DNA from: Brassica napus
Taxonomy: Eukaryota > Streptophyta > Magnoliopsida > Brassicales > Brassicaceae
NCBI RefSeq assembly: GCF_020379485.1
Contig: NC_063448.1
Coordinates: forward strand, 16,267,726-16,331,725
Reading direction: 5' to 3'
DNA length: 64,000 nucleotides
Position numbers and translations under genes: made by a program. The notes beneath the pieces were generated by a model. It was given only the letters and a program-made list of their open reading frames with translations. It had not been told where the DNA came from and searched no databases. Positions 38,714-48,776 of the stretch are shown in pieces (within the stretch, counting starts at the first letter, position 1; every line of letters begins with the position of its first letter).

Positions 38714-39363
38714 TGATATACCATGGATTTGACCCATTTTCATCCATGGTATATAGGTATTTTACTATCTATATACTATATATTCTATCATATTAGGTAT
38801 GTTTTCAGGTTCAGAAGTATCTTGGAGTAAAGTGATGATTATAGAGCATTTATGAGCTTAAATGAGTATTCATCCGAGATGACCATTAGAGGTTGATACG
38901 AAGAAGTAACAATCGATTGATGCACATCCAGTGTCGTCGATCGATACAGAAGAGAAGCCTCGACGATTGAAGATTATGATCGATCGATGTACGTCATGTA
39001 CCATCGCTCGATGTCGAGACGCGGAAGCACGACTTGGTTCCAGCCGACTTTAAACCCAAGACTTCACCAAATTACAAGATTACCCCTGACGAGTTGTTAA
39101 CCGAATAGATATATACTTGCCTAAGTGTTAGGAGGCAAAGGAGCTTTTGGCCACCTTTGTATTCTTATTTTCAGCAGAGAGTTTTAGGAGAGAAGATCAT
39201 AGAGAGATTTGTGATTGGAACTCCATTGATTCATCTATTCTATTCTATGCAGTTTTTCTTTATATTTTGTGTTATGAATTGCTTAGCTATGTCTGAGTAG
39301 TTTACCAGTTAGATTCAGGGTTCAAATAGGTTAGAGAGATTAGCCTCAACTATAGGTTGCTAC
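38714..39363 (+). repeat. Athila-type LTR fragment, plus orientation
   Basis: It starts TGATATACCATGG and follows, with about ten percent differences, the first half of the minus LTR at 35709-37003, including TTTGACCCATTTTCATCC and the SID-type palindromes at about 38936 and 38978. It is cut at 39363 by a CACTA terminus. The preceding bases are GGCTACT. Confidence 0.8.
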
Positions 39364-40847
39364 CACTACAAGAAATAAGAGTAGTAATAGCGGACGAAAA
39401 ACGCTATGAATACTGTTTAATAGCGTTTCCTTGTCCGCTCTGACAGTACCCGTTATAATAGGTCTGACACTTATAATAGTGGATTGTTGGTATGCTATAG
39501 TTAAATATACAACAATAGCTATGCAATTATTAATATTTATAATAATGTGATACAAATGTTATTAAAATTCATTAATTTGATTACACCAATAGCAAAAGTA
39601 GCAAATGTTTTGTGTTATTAATTAGTTTTTTAATTACACAAAAATTTATTAATAATAATTACGAATTGATTTTTTTTTTGGTGTAATATTTATAAACACT
39701 AAAAAATATTTAAATATTTACAAAACCATAAAACATTTTCTTGTTTACACAAACCATCAAAATCTATCAAAAATACTATCAATCTACTACTAATAACCCT
39801 TCGCAATCATTCCTAACGTCTCTACTCTTCCAGCGCCATCAAACTTCTTATGTATCTCTCTTCCCTCGCTTCTGAACCAACTCCATCTCCTCTCTTCTAT
39901 CTTGCTCGACTCCAACTCCATCTAATGTCCCCACAGCTAACTGCAAGTCAAAACACACAAATCTGCTCAGCCCAAAATCAAACTCAGGTAAAAAAATGCA
40001 GTAAGCACGTATTCAAACGAACAAATCTCACCCTGTCAAGGAGGTGTTAAATACCAATTCAGCAACACGGTTTCCAGGAGCACCAAAGGACGTAGCCTCT
40101 GTCTTCTTCCAGTATCAAGCTCTCCATGAAACTAACACCGTCGTTAAAGAAACATAAGCCATTCAGACGACGGCTCAAAATTCAAAACTCTGGAACACAA
40201 CTCATGTCAGATTCATTAGTACCTTCACCTTTTCATACTCCAACGAGATAATGTCCGACTTCACACAACTTTACATAATCTACCTGAGTTTACTGACTTC
40301 ACCATCGACCTGAAAGATATCTTCTGGCTCCTCGGCTTCTGTCAATGTCCTGAACACACACAAAAGAAAAACGAAGATTGCTTATTAAAATTCGACACTG
40401 GAGAAAGTATTCAGATCCGAATCCTCATCTACAAAACAATAAGATAAAACTTGTTAACCTGAAGCAAAGCTTTTAGATTTGGTAAAAGAACTGCCACTGG
40501 TGAGTGCCTCGCGCTTCTTTCTCAATGCAGAGAGAATAAGAAACAGAAAGTGAGAGACAGAGAGCTGAGTGGTGATTATGACGAGCGTGACGGTGGTGGT
40601 GGCGACTCTGGTGAAGACGGATCTGAGAAGCGATGGCAGATGGGAGCGATGGTGGTGGTGGTGGTGGTGGTGACGCGGTGTCAAAAGGAGTGTGGTTGTG
40701 AAGCTTCAATCAACGGTGGTTAGAGATCGAAACTGAGAACGTGAGGAAGCGAATTGAATCAAATAAGATTGAAAAACAATGATAAGATTAAAATCAAAGA
40801 AACATGGCGTGGGAAAGAAAGAGAAGAAGATTGGTGAGACTCAGAGC
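39364..40847 (+). mobile_element. CACTA terminus and adjoining non-coding DNA
   Basis: CACTACAAGAAATAAG at 39364 is a CACTA end; subterminal phrases AGCGGACG, CGCTAT and TAGCG follow in both orientations within 130 bp. No matching right end (CTTGTAGTG) was found downstream, so the limit at 40847 is only where another element begins. The stretch includes a long (GGT)n tract at about 40640-40672 that produces spurious poly-His ORFs on the minus strand. No protein gene was recognised. Confidence 0.5.
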
Positions 40848-41389
40848 AAGTACATTGGTCAGAGACCCTTGTGGGTCTAATGAATAAATTAGTAATTAAT
40901 TTTGTGATTTGAAAAGTTTAAAACCCTTATTGGTTTAATTAAATTTTTAATTGTCTAATGGAAGAACCTTTTTGAATTATTAAATTTAAATTTAACAAAA
41001 CTTATAAATTATTGGATTTCATAAAATTTAAACAAATATGACATAGAAACATATTAAAAATACAAATACAAATTTATAATTAAATTTTTTAAACAAACAT
41101 GAAAGAAACAAAGTAAAACTTCCAATAGAATTTGACACAAAAACTAGACAAACACTAGAACACTAGAATCAAAATCCAGGTCAGGGTGAGAAGTGTTTTT
41201 GAGCATATATACCTTAATGACAAGCTCAAAGCGTACAAGATCTGAATCTAACGTTGTGGGAGTGTAAAGCTGAAAAGTTGAGTGATATTGTCGAAGTTGG
41301 GATGCTGAACAACCAAATTCCACTGCGAGTAATTCATATTGTAGTTGAAGTTTGTGATTGTGACCTTCACACGCCAGTACTATTTGTAG

Positions 41390-41945
41390 TTAGTTTTCAC
41401 ATGCCAATGAACTCTGATGGGACACATATGCTGTGTACATTGCAAGAGCGGCTGGAGGTTGTTCTTCCCACGGCTGTTGTGGGGTTTTGTGCCCAGGAGC
41501 TAATCACACCGCCTCGACAACTGTTTAACATCTGTTGGTTGTATGGAGTTCCCGGTAACAAGTCAACGACGGTGGGGGTTTTCTTGCAGCAATGATGAAT
41601 GTTGCCTTTGAACTTAGAACAATCTCCTTGCTCTGTGGCTTGTGCACCAACCATACTCCATATCACTTCCTTTTTATACCAACTCCATCCTAGTTGCCAA
41701 CTCGGGGCTTGAATGTGACGGTATTGTTGAAAATTGAAGATTGATACAACAGCCTGACGATAGAAGAAAATATTATGAGTTGGTTAGTATGGCAACTATG
41801 AACACAAGAATTTGATTATATAACAAGTGGTATTGAGGGATGAAGTTATAAATATTTGTTACCACATAGCCATCAGCAGTCCAGCTAACGATATCCCATT
41901 TTATGGTGATGTTTCCAGCTGGATCAAGTGCATCATAAGCTTATG
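41390..41945 (-). pseudogene. COBL: COBRA-like (COBL) GPI-anchored protein fragment, intron retained
   Basis: COBRA proteins are GPI-anchored cell-wall proteins needed for oriented cellulose deposition. The minus strand reads AYDALDPAGNITIKWDIVSW (about 41885-41945), an intron at 41862-41754 with GT and AG, then FNFQQYRHIQAPSWQLGWSW, EVIWSMVGAQATEQGDCSKF and VDLLPGTPYNQQ, and ends after SSWAQNPTTAV near 41440. This is the N-terminal half of the conserved COBRA domain, closest to the COBL1/COBL2 type by eye. The signal peptide, CCVS region and GPI tail are missing. The retained intron means the capture was of genomic DNA, not a retrocopy. Confidence 0.9.
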
Positions 41946-42334
41946 TGTATAAGATGATACAAAATAGGTGAGCTCATAACCAAGAACAGAGCCAAATCTA
42001 GAAAGAACCCAAAAATAATTTTTTTTCATATCAATTGGTTTAGTGAAACAGAACAGATCAAAGCTTATGCATGCAACAAGTTGACCAACATCGTCATTAC
42101 ATGAAGATGGAGGTTCTAAATGTCAAATTCCTATATCTGTTTCCTTACTTTTTCACTTGTTTAAATTGATTTCAAGGGTTTTATTAGAATCAAACACTAA
42201 TTGTCTCAGAAAGCAAAGGAGCCAAAGGTCATAAGAGAGAAAACAGAGCATTGAGAGCCAAACATGTTGTGGTGAAGCTGGTCCAAGAAAGATGGGAGCT
42301 TTATGCAAGCTAACAACATCTTCAATCATGTCAA

Positions 42335-42510
42335 GAAGAGAAAAATAAGACGAACCTCGATCATGTCGATGAAGCGGATGATGTTGGGGTGATTGATCTT
42401 CCTCGAGATGAAAATCCCCGACATGGCGATCTCCATGGCGATCTCCTTGATAGCAACCACGTTCCATCGACACCACCGAAAACAATCCCCACCCGATTTG
42501 TTGTCCCCAT
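42335..42510 (-). pseudogene. ATG1: ATG1-type autophagy kinase fragment
   Basis: The minus strand reads VVAIKEIAM, then a short degenerate gap, then RKINHPNIIRFIDMIE, ending at a GT. ATG1b/ATG1c of plants have VVA(V/I)KEIAM, then LRKINHPNIIRLIDMI, spanning the VAIK lysine and helix C of the kinase N-lobe. About 12 residues in the middle are lost or altered, and the upstream Gly-rich loop is only faintly visible (IG-G-FSVV in a mixed frame). It cannot be a working kinase. The match is short but specific. Confidence 0.7.
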
Positions 42511-42742
42511 CAATTTCTCAGAACAAAAAGAAAAACAGAGAACGAAGACGAAGAGACGACGAAGACGAAGAGAGAGAATGCAAAAAAAAAGCCAATAATA
42601 AAGCGACACATATGGGGTTTTTAACAACTCTACTTCCTCTTAATTAGGCAGCGGTTCTCTCTAATTTAGCATTTTTGATTTATTTATTTTTTGCTTTTTC
42701 ACTTTAGAACCTCTCCTTGTAACCACCAATGGAGGTGGTCTT

Positions 42743-44601
42743 AGATCTGAAAAGAGAAAGAAACGTGGAGAGGGGTTGAATTGTGCGGACAATCAGAAAC
42801 AATTCCAAAATAATCTGGGCCATTGATTAAATTGTGATCAATGGTCTATAATTATGATCCTCACCCTTATTTTTCAACCAATAGGAAAAAAGTACCAGGA
42901 TAGATAGAAGAGTGATTTTGGGCCTTTGATCCAAATAAATCAACGGGTCAGAAAAAACAATATAGAGATGATGATATAGGGTTTGGTGTTAAGAGTATGT
43001 TGTTTAGGGTATTAGATTTATAGTTTTGTATTTGAAAGTTATAACCTATACAGTTAATTTATATTTTAATTTTATGATTTATAATTAAAATTTTAAGATT
43101 ACAAGTTTAAAATGAAAGGTTAGTGTTTATGATATAGGGTTTGGTGTTAAGAATATGTTGTTTAGGGTATTAGATTTATAGTTTTGTATTTGAAAGTTAT
43201 AAACCCTATATAGTTAGATATCTTTTAAAATATATATCATTTAAGTTAAAATGTTATATATAGTTTATGGTGGTGGTGGTAACGAACGGTGGTGGTGGTG
43301 GTGGTGGTGACGAGCGGTTTAGTGGTTAGGGTTAATATTTACGATTAAGTATGTGATTTGAGTTTTAGAATATAATTGGAATTTAATTTTAAAGTTTATA
43401 TTGTAAGTTTGTAAAGATTGGATTTATGATTTTGTATGTAGATATTAAGTTTGGGGTATAGGGTATTAGATACATAGTGTAGATTTAAGATTCGGTGTTT
43501 GAGGTTTAGAATTTAAATTTAAGATTAGATTTTTTAAATGATTAAATTTTGAGTTTAGGTTTAAGATTGGATTGAAGTTTTGAGATTTATGTTTAGGGTA
43601 TAAAAAACATATTTAAAGTTTGGGGTGACAATATTTAATGATATATTTTTTTTAAAACATATATTAAAATTTGAATAAAACTTAAAATGTGAAATTAAAA
43701 TAATAAAACATATATTAAAATTTGAATAAAACTTAAAATGTGAAATTAAAATAATAAAATATTCGAGTTTTAGGGGTTGTTTCTAAAGTTTAGAGTTTAG
43801 GGTTATAGACATGATTTTATTATTAATCTCAGTGAAAGCACAAGTAAAACATCTCACTTCTTTAATAGAACAGATAGTCCTTTGACATAGTAAAACACTG
43901 TCTCGCCACTGTCATCAACATCAGAGCTAAAGTTATATATTTGACCAAACCAACAAATACATATTTGATATGATTACAACAGTAGTTCGATACAGAAATT
44001 TGAAAAATAATAAGCTAGGAATCAGATTTATTCAGAGACAATTCTGATTCATCGACTATGGGAACCTCATTACTGATATCACCAGCAAGCTGTTCTTTCT
44101 GTTCCACAGACCAAACCATTAAAAGAGAAGACGCAGCAATGTAACACAAAAGCGCATCTCTGATTACCAAATCATCACCGGAGCCATTGACGGAAGAAAC
44201 ATGACGGAGATGACGGTGTGAGCTTCTGTGTCAGACCCAGTTTCCGTGAGTGTAGTGAGATCGTTCCTACTGAATCACTACTTATCAGCCTTTAAGATGG
44301 GTTCAGTCATCTGCAACAGATATGAAAAGAGTGAAACTTAAACTCAGTAATTAGAGCTACGAATACGATGACCCCAAAGAGACAGTACAATTGCAAGTAT
44401 ATACTTCTTGACAGATCAGATCAGAGAAAGACCAAATAAGATCTCACCACAAGCTATCAAACTGCAGTTTCAATACAGTCACAGCACAAGGCGATTCAGA
44501 CACAAGACAAGCTCAGTTCTTAACTAAACGAGCATCATCCACTTGCAATTTTAACACAACGGTCTTAACTAAACGAGCATCATCCACTTCAATCTCTAAA
44601 A
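42743..44601. other. Non-coding region with internal duplications
   Basis: No gene. A block of about 75 bp (GATATAGGGTTTGGTGTTAA onward) occurs at 42971-43045 and again at 43129-43205. A unit of about 52 bp (AACATATATTAAAATTTGAA onward) is tandem at about 43656-43760. Telomere-like TTTAGGG phrases and a (GGT)n tract at 43265-43312 occur. AACTAAACGAGCATCATCCA is duplicated near 44525 and 44570. It is the left flank of the gypsy insertion. Confidence 0.6.
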
Positions 44602-44723
44602 TGTAGGGGATGGATTTGACCATCCCACAAGGTCCGAGGAATAGAAAGGCCTGGCCCGGATTAGGTAGAGCGACGGCTCGACTGGTCGGCTCAAGAGTCG
44701 GATCTCTCGGCTTGACTCTTGAG

Positions 44724-45625
44724 CTATGTTACATGGAATCGGAAGCGGGTACCTGGAAGCGGAAGCGTTACGAAGCACGGAAGCGAGTTTTTAAAAATAT
44801 TTAGGAAGCGGGTACGTGTTGGAAGCGTATTTCATATATATATATATATATTATTAAACACCATAATAAAATTATATTAAATATAAACATTTTTCATACT
44901 GAAAATTTAGTTAATTATGCATATATGATAACTCGAAAATAAAAATAAGTATTTATAATTACAAAGTAACATATAACAGTATATATCTAAGTTATATGAC
45001 ATATATATGGCTTTTAGACTGAAAAAGAAAACAGAGCACATCAATTAATCGATTGACCTCAGCACCACAGACCACTTACAACACACAACCACTATAAGCT
45101 GATTTTTACAAAAAAAAATCAATCGATTGACCCACAGCCATTAAATAGTTGAATAATACAAACAAACAAACAAGTGAACAAAAAGAAAAGTATAGTTAGA
45201 TTACTATAAAGAAAACAGAGGTATATGAATTATCTTTTCTTGGAAGTTTACTGTAACGAGACTTTTTAGTTTTTCGCTATTACATTTCTTTGTTTCAAAA
45301 ATTGAATATGGGTTTTATATTTATAGAATGGACTAAGTTGGGCAACAAAACAAATTTGTGCTTTGTAGGCTGTGTTTCTGATACGAACACAGTAAACTGT
45401 TGATGTTACAATAACATCATCTTCCCGGAACATCATTTTCTAATGCTTCCAATTTGCACCACCGATGCTTCCACTTTAGAATCATATGCTTCCATTACGC
45501 TTTCAAACTCTTCAATTTTGGAATCGCGATTCGAAGACGATTCCGTGCGATTCCGAGCGGTTCCGCTTCCGACTCCGCTTCCGGAGCGAGAAACGCACAA
45601 CCATGTACGCTTCCATGCAACACAG
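44724..45625. mobile_element. Non-autonomous hAT element nested in the gypsy 5' LTR
   Basis: 902 bp. Left end CTATGTTACATGGAATCG and the inverse of the right end, CTGTGTTGCATGGAAGCG, match at 15 of 18 positions. The 8-bp duplication CTCTTGAG flanks it (44716-44723, 45626-45633), as hAT elements make. GGAAGCG motifs cluster near both ends. No transposase is present. Confidence 0.92.
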
Positions 45626-45768
45626 CTCTTGAGTACTTTTAGTCGATCATCATCGACTGAAGTGCATCCACCTCAGCGGCTGCTCGGACGCCTACGGGCT
45701 TCTCGGCCCAGCAGAGGAGGCCCACCAAGACGGCGTAAATTAGGTCAAGGACGAGGCATCAGGACGTC

Positions 45769-45776
45769 TATATAAG
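45769..45776 (+). promoter_or_regulatory. TATA box of the gypsy 5' LTR
   Basis: TATATAAG followed by GGAAAGGGG. The same box lies at 56746-56753 in the 3' LTR. Confidence 0.7.
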
Positions 45777-46024
45777 GGAAAGGGGAGACAACGAGAGAAG
45801 GATCCGAAATCACTGACCAACACTTGGCGGCTAGATTAGGGTTTTCACCTTTGCTTCATCTCGCCGTTAGTTGTACTTTTCCGGTAGCTCATCGAGCCAC
45901 CGGCTTCCTTTCTGTCGCACTCTTTTCTTTTCTCTTGTAACCGACTGAACGTTTTTCTTCGACCATTAATAAGACGTCTTTGTTTAAACCCACATCTTAT
46001 TTATTACCGTTTTCCGATCAAACA

Positions 46025-46044
46025 GTTGGCGCCCACCGTGGGGC
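46025..46044 (+). other. Primer-binding site of the gypsy element
   Basis: GTTGGCGCCCACCGTGGGGC directly after the LTR; the TGGCGCC core is the usual Tat/gypsy primer site type. Confidence 0.75.
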
Positions 46045-46068
46045 AACTAGCAAAGTAACGCCAGAACT

Positions 46069-48173
46069 ATGGTCGTTAGCAACGACAGTTCTTCGTCAGG
46101 CGAGGAGCGCGAAGCTCTCGAGGTGACGCCGGCTCCAGAGGTGACACCTACGCCTACACCAGTAACTCCACTTCCCCATCCAGCGTCTATGGAAACTATC
46201 CTGGCACGCCTCGCCCTACAAGAAGCGGCGCAGAAGGCGGCAGTTGACCAAATCACGGCGATAGCGAAGATCCTTGCTCCTCTCGCTGCAAACGCCGAAG
46301 CTTCAACGGCGCAGTATCGTCGACACCTGTTCGCCACAGAACGAACCACCGACTTAGCACCTACGCGGGACAACGATAACCAAAGCGCCGGTAACGACAC
46401 CAACGTGCACACCGCAAGTGAACTAGCCGCGTTAAAACAGTCGGTCCTCGATATCAATTCGAAAATCCACCAGGTGACGACGTCCGCGCCCCAAATCGAG
46501 CATGTACTCGCGGAATCTCTTCGTACACCCTTCACGCAAAAGGTTACCGGCGTGCGGCTACAGAAGATGGAGAAACTCCGTCTTCCGACCTTCAAAGGTC
46601 TCTCTGACCCTTCTACTCACGTCACGTCTTTCAACATAGCGATGCGACGCGCAAATCTGACCGACGAAGACAAAGACGCCGGCTTTTGCCAACTCTTCGT
46701 CGAAACCCTAGAAGGACCGGCCCTTACTTGGTTCACCGGCCTCAGAGAGAACTCCGTCGACTGTTTCCACGACCTCTCGACGGCTTCCTTAAGAACTATA
46801 TCATGTTCACCAACCAGGAAGCGACCGTGTCAGATTTGTGGAACCTCACTCACGCCAGCGACCAAAGTCTCCGCGACTTCATGGAGAAATTCAAAGCTAT
46901 TGTCTCAAAGATTGATATCTCCGACCATATCGCCGTCGAATCTTTGATGAACACCTTGCACGTCGACTCCACATTCCGCCAGGATCTTTACCGATATCCG
47001 ACAAAGTCTGTCTCTGACGCCATCGCTCGCTCGCACAACTTTATCCGCATGGAAGAAGACACCAGAGCAAAGTTCGCAAAAGAAGCAGCAGCGAGACAGC
47101 GACCCTCCCGAACAAACGACACCTGCCCCGAGCCCCGCCAGCACTCCTCCGGTGGAAATACCACTCAAAAGCGAGGCTACGTTAGCTCGGTCGATGATGA
47201 GGAATCTCCAAAATCAGCAGCCATCACGCGAGAGAAAGGCTGGAACCACTGGGATCGAGACTCCGCTCTGAAGCAATCAACCTCATCCGAACCAGCGAGT
47301 TCAAACTCCGAGGAGCCGAAAAAATGGTGCCTCTACCACAAAAGGGATTCCCATGATACGAAGGAATGCAAGGTCCTCATCGGGCAGTTTTTCGACGGGA
47401 TCACTAATGGGACAATCCAAATGCCCACTTCTCCTACGACACCGAAAAACACTAAAAGCTGGAGTAAGAACAAGGAGAAGAAGGCACAGAAGTCTCAAAA
47501 GAACACGGCCCCAAGCGAGGAAAGAGCAAGCCCCGAGTGCACTCCCGTCAACAACGTCGGCCCCGCCAACGATTCGTCAGAAGACGAACACCCGCGTCGC
47601 CGGCGACGAGTGGAAGTCATACTCTCTCGCCCTTGCGACTCCTCTGATGACGACGTCCCGACAGTGCAACCAGATCTGCGCGATAAATTGGACAGCAAGG
47701 ATAAGCAGTCTCTCGCTCCCTCGAAAGTAGATAAAGACCTACGCATTCTATTGAAGCGAAAAAGCGCCACAAACGAAAACACAGGAACAACCGACCTCCG
47801 TGCGACCATCTCAAAATGCAACGCTCGGAGAGTCGGTCAAACTGGCGACCTTCGCGACCAGCTCAATTCAAAGGCCGACGACCTGCGAATCCAACTCAAC
47901 CGTTCGAAAGGGTCCGATCTGCGACGACGTCTCGAGTCAAAAAAGAAACAGCCCGCAGAAATTCCTACATTCGAGAACACAACTGACGATTTGAGGAAGC
48001 AACTCGAATCAATGCGAGCTACCCGAGCCCCGCACATTAGTGTCATAATGGGCGGATCACCACCTTGCGGTGACTCGGTTCGAGCCGTCAAAGATTACAA
48101 ACGTCAAGCAACCACCTCTCAGAGTGGCCTTCTCCAGTCGAAAATGATCACCAGATCACTTTTTCGGCACTAG
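46069..48173 (+). pseudogene. Gypsy gag, frameshifted
   Basis: The first frame (46069-46790) opens MVVSNDSSSSGEEREALEV, then has an Ala-rich helical region and the Retrotrans_gag core beginning LRLPTFKGLSDPSTHVTSF. It shifts by one base near 46785 into the frame of 46686, which continues LKNYIMFTNQEATVSDLWNL, a basic stretch and a Cys/His-like CLYHKRDSHDTKEC. The C-terminal part is a run of repeated phrases of the type DLRxQLxSK (about 47670-48010), six or more copies, which is unusual. A second shift near 48150 separates gag from protease. Confidence 0.85.
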
Positions 48174-48760
48174 ACACCAAGGGCGTCCACATGCCACATA
48201 ACGATCCTCTCCTCGTCGACCTTGACATCGGCGAATGTCTGGTCGCAAAAGTCCTTATTGATACCGGCAGCTCAGTCGATCTCATCTTTCGCGACACACT
48301 CGACAAAATGGGAGTTGATTTAAGGGATATGAAGCCTTCCTCTCGCACGCTCACCGGCTTCAACGGAGCCTCGGAGCAAATGATCGGGACAATTCGCCTT
48401 CCAGTTTACGCAGGTGGTATAACCCGCACCGTCAAGTTCTCCGTCATCCGCGCCAAAGCACCCTATAATGCCATACTTGGAACACCATGGCTGCATTCCA
48501 TGAAAGCCGTCCCTTCGACTTATCATCAATGCATCAAATTTCCCGGAAAAGACGGCAAAACTCAGACGATTCGGGGAGATCAACAAGCCGCGAGAGAACT
48601 ACTGTTCGCAACTGTAAAGATGCAGCAACAAGGAGGAAGTTCTCGAAGTCGCAATTGATGAATCCGACCCGACGAAAATCATCCGAGTTGGCGTCTACCT
48701 GTCTGACGACGTATGTTCAAGGATCATCTCTTTCATCAAAGACAACGCCTCGACGTTCGC
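48174..48760 (+). pseudogene. Gypsy aspartic protease
   Basis: The open stretch 48191-48658 carries the catalytic motif VLIDTGSSVDLIF near 48252 and the later AILGTPWLHSM motif (about 48470-48500) of retroviral-type proteases. A frameshift near 48640 joins it to the frame of the RT ORF, which reads backward to at least 48620 as EEVLEVAIDESDPTKIIRV. It acts in processing the gag-pol precursor. Confidence 0.85.
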
Positions 48761-48776
48761 CTGGAAGACTTCCGAC

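Larger units (their letters stand above)
40848..42742. mobile_element. TIR-like element carrying two host gene fragments (Pack-type)
   Basis: The left end (GAGCAAGTACATTGGT, then GGGTCTAA) and the inverse of the right end (AAGACCACCTCCATTGGT, then AGGTTCTAA) are related inverted repeats about 40 bp long. Between them lie, both on the minus strand, a COBRA-like fragment with an intron (41390-41945) and an ATG1 kinase fragment (42335-42510). No transposase was seen. No convincing target duplication was visible, so the ends are approximate and the superfamily (Mutator- or hAT-like) is open. Confidence 0.55.
44602..46024 (+). repeat. 5' LTR of the gypsy element, interrupted
   Basis: TGTAGGGGATGG to GATCAAACA. 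Without the insert at 44724-45625 and its 8-bp duplication it is 513 bp. The TATA box TATATAAG is at 45769-45776. Confidence 0.93.

Noticed and set aside
40454..40709. Minus-strand ORFs with poly-His/Pro/Ser products
   Set aside because: They are translations of a (GGT)n-type repeat and have no domain or start context.
42389..42647. Plus-strand ORFs with Arg/Lys-rich ends
   Set aside because: They overlap the ATG1 fragment on the opposite strand and follow an AAGACGAAG repeat.
46047..46595. Minus-strand 182-codon ORF rich in Ala, Ser and Cys
   Set aside because: It is the mirror of the gag coding strand, which has clear gag content in the plus frame.
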